Below, piece by piece: positions 6,834 to 13,829 of a stretch of DNA of 16,056 nt. The number at the start of each line of letters is the position of its first letter. Positions within the stretch are counted from its first letter, which is position 1. The notes under the pieces were generated by a model. It had not been told where the DNA came from and searched no databases. It saw only the letters and a program-made list of their open reading frames with translations. This DNA comes from Rhodospirillales bacterium (GTDB taxonomy: Bacteria; Pseudomonadota; Alphaproteobacteria; QKFK01; SZUA-500). The translations under genes and the position numbers were made by a program. The stretch covers positions 1-16,056 of the forward strand of contig QKFK01000139.1 of NCBI GenBank assembly GCA_003252195.1. The letters run 5' to 3'.

Positions 6834-7322
6834 ATGGATATTGTTAATTGGTGTAATAACAATCTAGGGTTTTTAACAGCAATCCTCAGTGTATTAACTG
6901 TATTCTTTAGTTTTATTGCTATTGTAGTTTCAATACGAACCGCAAGGTTACCATATAAAAGAAAAATACTTCTTAAATTGTCGTTTGTTGCATCTATAGG
7001 TGGAGGAAATAAAAATTATGCACAGGTTGAAGCTGTAAATGTAGGGCAATTACCTATTAAAGTTGAAAGTATAGGTTTAATGTTTAAAAAGGAATATACA
7101 TATAATTTTGACACAGTTTCAGATAGTCTGAAAATAATTGGGCGTAGTGAAAGTACATCACACATGATGGATATTGAAAGTCTGCAAAAACTATTTTCTC
7201 AAAAAAAATACTCCGATAACATGATGATTTATGGATTTATTAAAGATTCAGAAGGAAATACATATAAGAAAAAATTATATAATGTTAAAAAATTGATGGA
7301 CAAACCAAAGTCTTTTGAATAA
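6834..7322 (+). CDS. Single-TM anchored protein with beta-rich domain; accessory (moron) gene
   Basis: A 162-aa protein of unrecognised family. ATG 6834 is preferred to the in-frame TTG at 6816, because GGGAGG (6818-6823) then serves as ribosome binding site. Residues about 11-35 form one hydrophobic helix, followed by RTARLPYKRK, a positive stretch suggesting that the rest stays in the cytoplasm. Residues about 45-150 alternate hydrophobic and polar residues (VEAVNVGQLPIKVESIGLMF, later MIYGFIKDSEGNTYKKKLY) as in a beta-sandwich. The gene lies between minor capsid and scaffold, has its own promoter, is bounded by terminators on both sides, and is AT-rich. This points to an inserted lysogeny-expressed gene rather than a virion component. 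Confidence 0.7.
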   Translation: MDIVNWCNNNLGFLTAILSVLTVFFSFIAIVVSIRTARLPYKRKILLKLSFVASIGGGNKNYAQVEAVNVGQLPIKVESIGLMFKKEYTYNFDTVSDSLKIIGRSESTSHMMDIESLQKLFSQKKYSDNMMIYGFIKDSEGNTYKKKLYNVKKLMDKPKSFE

Positions 7323-7355
7323 TTATCACTTTCCTAATATTAAATAAGTACCACC

Positions 7356-7390
7356 AGCACCCCACCAATATGGTGAGGTGCTCTTTTTAT
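7356..7390 (+). terminator. Strong intrinsic terminator after gene 6834
   Basis: Stem AGCACC (7356-7361) / GGTGCT (7377-7382), one C-A mismatch, then CACCA (7363-7367) / TGGTG (7371-7375) around a 3-base loop, followed by a T-tract from 7384. It closes accessory cassette 2. Confidence 0.88.
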
Positions 7391-7416
7391 ACCCATTTTT
7401 AAATCTATGACCGAAT

Positions 7417-7460
7417 CGAAGTCGTAAAACTACGGTTAATATGAGAGCGAACTCGTAAAA
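7417..7460 (+). repeat. Imperfect 13-bp direct repeat in the scaffold leader
   Basis: CGAAGTCGTAAAA (7417-7429) and CGAACTCGTAAAA (7448-7460) differ at one position, with start points 31 bp apart. The first copy also forms a small stem-loop (CGTA, AAAC loop, TACG at 7423-7434). They lie between the terminator and the scaffold ribosome binding site at 7471. Function unknown. Confidence 0.45.
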
Positions 7461-7484
7461 AGCGTAAATGAAAGGAGCATTTAT

Positions 7485-8034
7485 ATGCAAAGAAAATTTC
7501 TAGAGGACTTAGGACTTGAAAAGGACGTTATCGACAAGCGACAAGATTATGTCCGAAAATGGTGCTGACATCAATAACACAAAGGCAAAGCTTGAGGCCG
7601 AGCGTGACAATTACAAGTCACAGCTTGAAACGGCTCAGACTGCTCTGAAAGACTTTGAGGGGATTGATGTTAAGGATTTGCAAGGCAAAATCACAGGCCT
7701 TACAAACGACCTTGCGACAAAAGAAACCGATTATCAGAACAAGCTTGCTGATATGGAGTTCACTTCAAAGCTTGAGAGCGCTATCACTGCCACTGGCGCT
7801 AAAAACGCAAAGGCTGTCAAGGCTCTGCTTGATATTGATATTCTAAAGTCCAGCAAAAATCAGGACGCAGATATTAAAACTGCTCTTGAAGCTTGCCAAA
7901 AAGAAAATGACTATCTTTTTGGGGCAAGCGAACCATTCGTAAATCCTGTTTCGGGGACTTTGGGAACTCCCCCAGCGACCGACCCGCTGGCTTCCATGAA
8001 AGCCGCAATGGGTATCACAGAAACTAAAAATTAA
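7485..8034 (+). CDS. Scaffold protein (phage GP20 family) disrupted by a 7-bp tandem duplication
   Basis: Internal scaffold that guides capsid assembly. ATG 7485 has AAAGGAG (7471-7477) and opens MQRKFLEDLGLEKDVIDK, the usual N-terminus of the GP20 family. The literal frame then ends after KRQDYVRKWC. The 7-mer CGACAAG occurs twice in tandem (7532-7538, 7539-7545). Deleting one copy joins DVIDK directly to IMSENGADINN and restores a 180-aa protein ending at 8034. Downstream residues are a long charged coiled coil (NNTKAKLEAERDNYKSQLE) and a C-terminal tail ending in PLASMKAAMGI, typical of scaffolds. As written, only a 28-codon peptide or a truncated product from internal starts (TTG 7516, ATG 7549), lacking good ribosome binding sites, would be made. 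Confidence 0.87.
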
Positions 8035-8052
8035 GAAATGAGGTAATTTTTT

Positions 8053-8925
8053 ATGGGAAACACAATTACATTAGCAAAGGGCTACACCGATTTATTGGAT
8101 ATTGTTTATAAGCAAGCTTCAGTTACAGCGGACTTAACAAGTGACAGCTCAATGATGAGGGCAGGCGCAAACGTCGGCGAAATTTTATATCCGCAAATTT
8201 CTGTAACAGGTCTTGGTGACTATGACAGAAATTCAGGCTATACTGATGGGGCTGTTGACGTTAAATGGAAGTCAGCTGAATTCAATTATGACCGTGGCAC
8301 AAAGATTTCCGTTGACGTTATGGATAATCAAGAAACATTTAATATAGCTTTTGGAAAAGCTTCAGCGGAACTTATCCGCACAAAGGTTGCACCGGAAGCA
8401 GATGCCTTTACTTTTGCAAAGCTTGCGGGAATTGAGGGCATTTCAAAAGGTACGGCTGCCACATTTGCAGGTGCTATTGAATTTTTAGCAGCACTTTTGG
8501 ACGCTAAAAATAAAATGGATGAGGACGAAGTTCCAGAAGAGGGGCGGATTCTATATGCAACCCCAACCCTTGTAAATGGGCTTTTAGCACTTGATACAAC
8601 AAAGTCAAAAGAAGTGTTTAATAGCTTTGCTGTTACAAAGAAAGTTCCTCAAAGCCGTTTCTACACAGCAATTGACTTGCTTGACGGAAAAACATCAGGT
8701 GAGGAGCTAGGCCATTATCAAAAATCGGCAACAGGTAAAGATATCAACTTCATGATTGTTCATAAGCCTGCAATTATTAAATTTGATAAGCACACAGCAA
8801 GTGACATTATTCCTGCAAGCATTAACACTTACAGTGATTCTGATATTATTAAATATCGTAAATATGGGCTTGTTGACGCATACAAAAATAAGCTTGCTGG
8901 CATTTATCTATCTCACAAAGAATAA
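8053..8925 (+). CDS. Major capsid protein, HK97-fold
   Basis: A 290-aa shell protein, placed directly after the scaffold as expected. Start ATG 8053 follows a GAGGT ribosome binding site about 10 bases upstream. The sequence shows the N-terminal helix region (LAKGYTDLLDIVYKQASVTA), a segment around YDRGTKISVDVMDNQETFNI, the long spine-helix-like stretch (AELIRTKVAPEADAFTFAKL), an A-domain portion ILYATPTLVNGL, and a C-terminal section SRFYTAIDLLDG to IVHKPAIIKFDKH. This pattern is shared by the capsid proteins of A118-like and clostridial prophages. No N-terminal protease-cleaved domain is obvious, consistent with a separate scaffold. Reading frame intact. Confidence 0.88.
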   Translation: MGNTITLAKGYTDLLDIVYKQASVTADLTSDSSMMRAGANVGEILYPQISVTGLGDYDRNSGYTDGAVDVKWKSAEFNYDRGTKISVDVMDNQETFNIAFGKASAELIRTKVAPEADAFTFAKLAGIEGISKGTAATFAGAIEFLAALLDAKNKMDEDEVPEEGRILYATPTLVNGLLALDTTKSKEVFNSFAVTKKVPQSRFYTAIDLLDGKTSGEELGHYQKSATGKDINFMIVHKPAIIKFDKHTASDIIPASINTYSDSDIIKYRKYGLVDAYKNKLAGIYLSHKE

Positions 8926-8941
8926 GAAAGGGTGATTTTTA

Positions 8942-9106
8942 ATGAAAACAATTGGAATGGGCGCAAGCTCTAAAGCGACAGAAAACAAGGATACTTCACA
9001 GCTTAAAGAACAAGTTAAGGCGCTAAAAGCCGAAAACAAGGACTTGAAAGCCGAAAATAAAGCTTTGAATGAAGAATTAGAAGCTTTTAAAAATCCCAAA
9101 GAATAA
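8942..9106 (+). CDS. 54-aa leucine-zipper protein
   Basis: ATG 8942 behind AAGGGTG, 16 bases after the major capsid stop. After a short Ser/Lys-rich head the chain is a regular heptad repeat, LKEQVKA / LKAENKD / LKAENKA / LNEELEA, with Leu at every d position and Val, Asn, Asn, Leu at a. Asn at a favours parallel dimers, as in GCN4. The repeat LKAENK is duplicated. No named family is recognised. The position between capsid and connector genes suggests a capsid accessory or assembly factor, or a small multimerisation module. Confidence 0.72.
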   Translation: MKTIGMGASSKATENKDTSQLKEQVKALKAENKDLKAENKALNEELEAFKNPKE

Positions 9107-9121
9107 CAAGGAGCGGTGTCA

Positions 9122-9478
9122 ATGACAAATTACGCAACTCAAAGCGATTACACAGCGTACTTATCAGGCAAAGAGGTGGTTATTGACACTGCCTCTTTTG
9201 ATTTTTACTCACGAAAAGCCACACAGCTTATTAATACTGCCACTTTCGGCAGAATTGTTGAAGTAACCGACGAAATTAAAATGTGCTGTTGTGAGGTGGC
9301 TGAAAGCTTTTACAATCAGGATAACGACGAAAGAGAAACTTCTGAAAAGGTTGGCAGTTATTCAGTAACTAAAAACGTCAAGTCGGATTCTGATTATAGC
9401 AGAGAACGCACAGGTATTATAAGGGCTTATCTGCTCGACACAGGGCTATTGTACAGAGGTGTAGACTATGATTACTAA
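9122..9478 (+). CDS. Head-tail connector protein (gp6/gp15-like adaptor)
   Basis: A 118-aa protein. ATG 9122 is chosen over GTG 9116 because AAGGAG (9108-9113) lies 8 bases before it. The sequence is mostly helical: YATQSDYTAYLSG, then FDFYSRKATQLINTATFGRI, EIKMCCCEVAESFYNQ, and a C-terminal IIRAYLLDTGLLYRGV. This pattern, length and position (first of four small genes between capsid and tail tube) fit the connector that docks beneath the portal ring. It contains a CCC run of unknown meaning. The next gene overlaps it by 11 bases. Confidence 0.78.
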   Translation: MTNYATQSDYTAYLSGKEVVIDTASFDFYSRKATQLINTATFGRIVEVTDEIKMCCCEVAESFYNQDNDERETSEKVGSYSVTKNVKSDSDYSRERTGIIRAYLLDTGLLYRGVDYDY

Positions 9479-9830
9479 CGCAGACTTAACGCTTTACAGC
9501 TATAATAATGGCGCTTACACACGCAGAGTAATTAAAGGTGTTCTTTGGGAGGAATGTCAGCAATCAAACACGATAAAAACAGGGCTTGTAAACGCTGATA
9601 AGGTTTCAGTTTATATTCCTTTTGGGAACTATGGAAAGCTTGATTTTACCACCAGTAAAGATATTATTATTCGTGGGATAGTTGATGTTGAAGTCGACAC
9701 AAGCTCACAGCAAACCATTTCACAAAGCCTTAAGGAACTTTTTAAACTAGGTGCTTTTACTGTAACTGTTGCTGACTTTAAAGACCAAGGCAGTAAAAAA
9801 ATGTGGCATTATGAGTTAGGAGCAAAATAA
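9468..9830 (+). CDS. Head closure-type phage protein (possible DUF6751 family)
   Basis: A 120-aa protein from ATG 9468, inside the end of the previous gene with AGAGGTG just upstream. It is beta-rich (TLYSYNNGAYTRRVIKGVLW, KVSVYIPFG, KDIIIRGIVDVEV) with a WEECQQSNTIKTGLVNADKV segment that I associate with small clostridial phage proteins of this slot. Second of four genes between portal adaptor and tail tube, so a head-closure or stopper role is inferred from synteny rather than from a known motif. Confidence 0.68.
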   Translation: MITNADLTLYSYNNGAYTRRVIKGVLWEECQQSNTIKTGLVNADKVSVYIPFGNYGKLDFTTSKDIIIRGIVDVEVDTSSQQTISQSLKELFKLGAFTVTVADFKDQGSKKMWHYELGAK

Positions 9831-10249
9831 TGAGGTTTAGAGTTCAAATAAACCCCACAAGTCAGCTATTGAGCGAGCGAGGTTTGCAAGTTGGGGGAAC
9901 AGTTCAGAAGTTCATTGATAGTGAATGTATGCGATTAATGGTGCCGTACACCCCTATGCAAAGTGGCATATTGTTTAAATCTGCAAAACTTGGTACTAGT
10001 ATTGGCTCGGGCGAGATTGTCCAACAAGCGCCATATGCACGTTATCAGTATTATGGGAAAGTAATGTTGTCAAGTCGCACAGGAAGTGCTTTTGCAAGAC
10101 AAGGCGAAAGCAAGGTGATTACTAATAATGATTTAAACTATAACAAATCAAAGCACCCTCTTGCGGGAGCATTTTGGTTTGAAAGAATGAAAGCCGATAA
10201 GAAAGAACAAATTTTAAGAGGAGCGAGGAGGTTGGCAGGGGTTAGATGA
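9830..10249 (+). CDS. Minor capsid / tail completion protein (HK97 gp10-like position)
   Basis: A 139-aa basic protein whose ATG overlaps the previous stop (TAATG). It contains VQKFIDSECMRLMVPYTPMQSGILF, then QQAPYARYQYYGKVM and HPLAGAFWFERMKADKKEQIL. The pattern of a helix ending in PxxxGxL, a Y-A-x-Y-Q-Y-Y segment and a terminal basic helix is typical of minor-capsid/tail-completion proteins of Gram-positive siphoviruses. It probably acts at the neck, joining the head to the tail tube. The following gene overlaps by four bases (ATGA). Confidence 0.75.
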   Translation: MRFRVQINPTSQLLSERGLQVGGTVQKFIDSECMRLMVPYTPMQSGILFKSAKLGTSIGSGEIVQQAPYARYQYYGKVMLSSRTGSAFARQGESKVITNNDLNYNKSKHPLAGAFWFERMKADKKEQILRGARRLAGVR

Positions 10250-10680
10250 ACATTATTGAATTAGTTAAGAATATTTTGACGGGCTATCCTAAAATTTCAG
10301 AATTCACAAACGCAATTGCTGTTGACTTCCTTGATAACTCCCCTACAAATTTTGGGCTTTATTCCACAGGCGATGAGCTTGTAAAAGAGGACGTCCTCGG
10401 CAATCAGACAAGGCGACACAGCTTTATTTTGTACGCAAGCCAGCAGTCTTATGGTGATTATGACAGGCTTTGTAATTCTAGTTTTCTGCTTGATTTGAAT
10501 TACTGGCTTGAAAATCAAAAGGGGCAGGTTGTCACAACCAATGAAAAAACTGGTGAGCTGATAAAGCTTTCTTCAGCAAATGGAATGCTTTTTGATATTC
10601 CGACCGGAAATGTAAACGACGGAATAACCTATCAGCTTCAAATTTATGCAATTTATACTTTAGAAAGTGAGGAATTATAA
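10246..10680 (+). CDS. Minor capsid / tail terminator-type protein
   Basis: A 144-aa protein starting with an ATGA overlap at 10246. It shows an N-terminal helix (NIIELVKNILTGYP), a central beta-strand core (AIAVDFLDNSPTNFGLYSTG, RRHSFILYASQQSYGDYDRL), a helix (LLDLNYWLENQKG) and terminal strands (ITYQLQIYAIYTLE). This alternation and the location just before the tail tube gene match phage tail terminator or 'minor capsid 3' proteins, which cap the tail tube when the right length is reached. Assignment is from fold pattern and synteny. Confidence 0.73.
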   Translation: MNIIELVKNILTGYPKISEFTNAIAVDFLDNSPTNFGLYSTGDELVKEDVLGNQTRRHSFILYASQQSYGDYDRLCNSSFLLDLNYWLENQKGQVVTTNEKTGELIKLSSANGMLFDIPTGNVNDGITYQLQIYAIYTLESEEL

Positions 10681-11177
10681 TGGCGACAAATGTAGTAAGT
10701 GGAAATAAAATTCCAAGAAAACACCTTGCAACTTACATTAATATTTCAGAAATAGCAAGTCCTTCATATGAACTTATAGGAATTGACCTTGAAGAACTTA
10801 CAGTTAATATGAATCCCACCGTTGAAAAGAAAAAGAACATTCTTGGGGAAACCTCTGCAAATTTAACAAGCTATGAAAAGCAGACAACTGTAGCGCCGTA
10901 TATTGCTGTAATGGGGTCGGGACTTCACTCTCGATTGCAGGGCATAATTGACAATGAAAAAATTCTTGATGATGTAAAAACTGATATTGTTGAAGTTCAA
11001 ACATGGGGCGAGGCAACTTCGGGTGCGTACCCTGCATATAAGCAAGAAGCAATTATTGCTGTTACTTCGTATGGTGGTGACACAAATGGTTATCAGATTC
11101 CTTTTGAGTTGCACTATATTGGTTCAAAAATAAAAGGGATGTTTAATCCTGAAACAAAAGAATTTACGCCAGATTAA
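10680..11177 (+). CDS. Major tail (tube) protein
   Basis: A 165-aa beta-rich protein starting in a TAATG overlap with the previous stop. Features are ATYINISE, a central VEKKKNILGETSANLTSYEK loop, VAPYIAVMGSGLHSRLQ and a C-terminal IPFELHYIGSKIKGMFN, as in major tail proteins of clostridial siphophages. It would polymerise into the tail tube. It is followed by an intrinsic terminator at 11186-11215 and then by the tail chaperone gene. Confidence 0.82.
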   Translation: MATNVVSGNKIPRKHLATYINISEIASPSYELIGIDLEELTVNMNPTVEKKKNILGETSANLTSYEKQTTVAPYIAVMGSGLHSRLQGIIDNEKILDDVKTDIVEVQTWGEATSGAYPAYKQEAIIAVTSYGGDTNGYQIPFELHYIGSKIKGMFNPETKEFTPD

Positions 11178-11185
11178 CAATAGAC

Positions 11186-11215
11186 AGGACGGGTAGCTCC
11201 GTCCTTGATTTTTTT
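11186..11215 (+). terminator. Intrinsic terminator/attenuator after the major tail gene
   Basis: Stem AGGACGG (11186-11192) / CCGTCCT (11199-11205), 6-base loop, then TGA and a T7 run (11209-11215). It falls inside the tail operon, so it probably lowers, rather than stops, transcription into the chaperone and tape measure genes. Confidence 0.8.
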
Positions 11216-11230
11216 AAAAGGAGTGTTTTT

Positions 11231-11659
11231 ATGTCAACAACAATTAATTTTGATGATGGTTTAAGAAGTTATGATTTGAATGGAGATAGCTCAAGAATTA
11301 TTATGTTTAATCCTACCGATTTTGCAATTGCAACAAGATTTGATATTGCAATTAAAGAAATAGAAAAATATAAAGCAAAAAATATTTTGGCCGATGGCGA
11401 TATTATTAATGAAACAAGTGTTGCTGTAAGTGATTTGGATACTTTTATAAAAAAACAGATTGATTTCATATTAGGGAATCCTGTATCAGATGTTGTATTC
11501 GGAAATGTTTCCCCAATGTCACCAGTTGGAGGCGTGCCATTGTATGAGCGTTTTCTTGACGCTGTTTCTCCAATAATTACGGCGGAGATAGAAAAAGAAA
11601 ACAAAGAGGTATCAAAGCGAATTTCAAAATATACAAGTGCCGTAAAAGGTTTGAAATAA
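11231..11659 (+). CDS. Tail assembly chaperone, first component (gpG-like position)
   Basis: A 142-aa protein from ATG 11231 with AAAGGAG about 8 bases before it. An N-terminal small-domain part (INFDDGLRSYDLNG, IIMFNPTDFAIATRFDIAIK) is followed by helices (DTFIKKQIDFILG, YERFLDAVSPIITAEIEKEN). Similar small acidic proteins lie between the tail tube and Gp15/tape measure genes of A118-type phages and coat the tape measure during assembly. The stop TAA overlaps the next ATG by one base; no slippery sequence for a programmed frameshift was noticed at this junction. Confidence 0.75.
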   Translation: MSTTINFDDGLRSYDLNGDSSRIIMFNPTDFAIATRFDIAIKEIEKYKAKNILADGDIINETSVAVSDLDTFIKKQIDFILGNPVSDVVFGNVSPMSPVGGVPLYERFLDAVSPIITAEIEKENKEVSKRISKYTSAVKGLK

Positions 11660-12210
11660 TGATAGGACAATTACCTAAATCTCTTAGTGTTAATGGAATT
11701 GATTATCAAATACGCACAGATTACCGTGTGGCTCTCACTATATTTCAAGCATATAACGATTTGGGTTTAAGTCCACAGGAGCAAGCCTTAACGTGCATTA
11801 AATGCCTTTTTGGTGATAATCTTCCTGCAGATATTAACGAAGCCTACAAGCACGCTATATGGTTTTTAAATGGCGGAAAAGACAATGAGGCGCATCATCA
11901 AAAGCCACAATTATATGACTGGGAACAGGACGAGCAGATTATTTTTTCCGCAGTAAATAGAGTGGCCGGTCGTGAAATTAGAGCAGATGAGTATATGCAC
12001 TGGTGGACTTTCCTAGGGCTTTTTAATGAAATTGGGGAATGTACTTTTACTTCGGTTACTTTAATACGAGATAAAAAAGCAAAAGGCAAAAAGCTTGAAA
12101 GCTATGAGCTTGAATTTATTCGTGAAAATAAATCATTGGTTGAACTAAATCATAAATTATCCTCAAGCGACCTAAAGGAGCTTGAAGATATAAAAAGAAT
12201 TTTTAAGTAA
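11659..12210 (+). CDS. Bacteriophage Gp15 family protein, second tail assembly chaperone
   Basis: A 183-aa protein starting in a TAATG overlap. The opening LPKSLSVNGIDYQIRTDYRV, then LTIFQAYNDLGLSPQEQALT and the conserved-looking YDWEQDEQIIFSAVNRVAG with MHWWTFLGLFNEIGECTF match the phage Gp15 family. Location directly before the tape measure gene supports a role as a chaperone for the tape measure protein. The C-terminus is a charged helix (SSSDLKELEDIKRIF). Confidence 0.85.
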   Translation: MIGQLPKSLSVNGIDYQIRTDYRVALTIFQAYNDLGLSPQEQALTCIKCLFGDNLPADINEAYKHAIWFLNGGKDNEAHHQKPQLYDWEQDEQIIFSAVNRVAGREIRADEYMHWWTFLGLFNEIGECTFTSVTLIRDKKAKGKKLESYELEFIRENKSLVELNHKLSSSDLKELEDIKRIFK

Positions 12211-12224
12211 ATGGAGGTGTGGTA

Positions 12225-13829
12225 ATGCCAGATGGTAGCCTTATTTTTGACACAAGGGTTGATACTGATAACTTTGAAAACAGCACTAGAAATATTAGTG
12301 GTCAAGTTGATAGGCTTGATAGCAAATTTAAGAATCTTGCTATTACTGTTGCAAAAGCGTTTGTAATTAAAGGGATTTTTGATTTTGGGAAGCAATCAAT
12401 TGAGCTTGCTAGTGATTTAAATGAAGTGCAAAACGTAGTTGATACTACGTTTGGAAAAATGTCAAGCGATATTAATAATTGGAGCCAAAATGCACTTGAG
12501 AAATTCGGCTTAAATGAACTAACCGCAAAACAATTCACCTCAACCATGGGTGCAATGCTTAAATCGTCAGGCATGACAAATGCAATGATAAAAGATATGT
12601 CAATTGGTCTTGCAGGACTCGCTGGCGATATGGCTTCTTTCTACAACTTAAAACCCGAAGAGGCTTTTGACAAATTGCGCGCTGGGATATCTGGTGAAAC
12701 AGAGCCTTTAAAACAGCTTGGAATTAATATGTCTGTTGCAAATCTTGAAGCTTATGCCCTTTCACAAGGTATTGATACGGCATATAACAGTATGTCCCAA
12801 GCTGAGCAAACAACGCTTAGATATAACTACATCATGTCTGCCACAAAAGATGCACAAGGCGATTTTGCAAAAACGTCGGGAAGCTTTGCAAACCAACAGA
12901 AATTACTTGCCGAGAAATTCAAGCAACTTGGGGCAGATATTGGCGCTGTTTTGTTGCCAGTAATATTGAAATTTGTTAAAATTCTTTCCGGTGGTGTGGA
13001 TGTGTTAATGGATATTTCTAATTGGTGTAAAGAACACAAGGCCCTTGCAACCTTGATTGCTGCCGCAATAGGGATAATAACCGTAGCAATTATTGCGTAT
13101 AACATTGCTTTAAATGCAGCAACAATAGCAACAACAATAGCGACAGCTGCAAGTGCAACATTCGGCGCGGTGTTAGGGTTTATAACGTCACCAATAACAT
13201 TAATTGTTGTTGCTATCGGATTAGTAATAGTTGCAATTGTTTTATTAGTTAAAAATTTTGATAAGGTCAAGCAAGCTTTTAGCGACCTATGGGATAAGAT
13301 TAAAGACGTTTGCGATAAAATGGTTGACGGAATTAAAGGTATTCTAAGTAAAATAGCTTCGTTCTTTATAAATCTATGGGACGGAATAGTAAAAGGCTTT
13401 AAGAATGTTGTTAATTTTATTATCAAAGGACTTAATAAAATTGTTGATGGGATTAATACATTTCTTAAAATTTTGTTAGCTCCGATTAATCTTTTAATAA
13501 AAGGAATTAATTTAATCCCAGGCATTAACATCCCTAAAGTTGAATTGGCGATACCACATATCCCTGAAATCCCAATGATGGCAAAAGGAGGAATACTCCC
13601 CTACGGCTCCGCAATAGTCGGAGAGGCAGGAGCTGAATTATTGACAATAAAAAATGGCAAGGCACACGTTCAGCCCTTGAATAAAAATGCCCAAAATGCA
13701 TTTTCGCCTGTTTCTTCTGGACAACAAGTAACTATTGAAAAAGTTGTTATTGATGCGCACAATGTTGAAGATTTTAACAAAGTGGTTAATATGGTTTTAA
13801 GACAAAATCAGGCAAGGAGGGCGTATTAA
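12225..13829 (+). CDS. Tail tape measure protein
   Basis: A 534-aa protein that sets tail length and helps DNA ejection. ATG 12225 is used: GGAGGTG at 12213-12219 is its ribosome binding site, and the in-frame GTG at 12219 lies on top of that site. It begins with FDTRVDTDNFENSTRNISG and a coiled-coil region, then helices with MSIGLAGLAGDMASFYNL and FDKLRAGISGETEPLKQLG, typical of TP901/PBSX-like tape measures. Residues about 272-343 are strongly hydrophobic, followed by amphipathic helices rich in Ile/Lys (FINLWDGIVKGFKNVVNFII). The end carries AKGGILPYGSAIVGEAGAEL, a frequent tape-measure C-terminal signature. A fairly short protein, implying a short siphovirus tail. Confidence 0.92.
   Translation: MPDGSLIFDTRVDTDNFENSTRNISGQVDRLDSKFKNLAITVAKAFVIKGIFDFGKQSIELASDLNEVQNVVDTTFGKMSSDINNWSQNALEKFGLNELTAKQFTSTMGAMLKSSGMTNAMIKDMSIGLAGLAGDMASFYNLKPEEAFDKLRAGISGETEPLKQLGINMSVANLEAYALSQGIDTAYNSMSQAEQTTLRYNYIMSATKDAQGDFAKTSGSFANQQKLLAEKFKQLGADIGAVLLPVILKFVKILSGGVDVLMDISNWCKEHKALATLIAAAIGIITVAIIAYNIALNAATIATTIATAASATFGAVLGFITSPITLIVVAIGLVIVAIVLLVKNFDKVKQAFSDLWDKIKDVCDKMVDGIKGILSKIASFFINLWDGIVKGFKNVVNFIIKGLNKIVDGINTFLKILLAPINLLIKGINLIPGINIPKVELAIPHIPEIPMMAKGGILPYGSAIVGEAGAELLTIKNGKAHVQPLNKNAQNAFSPVSSGQQVTIEKVVIDAHNVEDFNKVVNMVLRQNQARRAY

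Noticed and set aside
7516..7518. TTG 7516 as scaffold start
   Set aside because: No ribosome binding site; the encoded KRTLSTSD is the out-of-frame reading of the genuine N-terminus, and ATG 7485 has a good site.
11269..11670. Minus-strand open frame opposite the tail chaperone
   Set aside because: Complete overlap with a well-supported plus-strand gene in a one-directional operon, with no recognisable domain.
13116..13155. Short repeated ACAATAGCAACA-like words in the tape measure gene
   Set aside because: Explained by codons for a low-complexity Ala/Thr/Ile stretch in the hydrophobic segment.
12827..13531. Long minus-strand open frame across the tape measure gene
   Set aside because: Antisense shadow of a compositionally biased Ile/Ala/Lys-rich coding region; no start signal and no recognisable protein.
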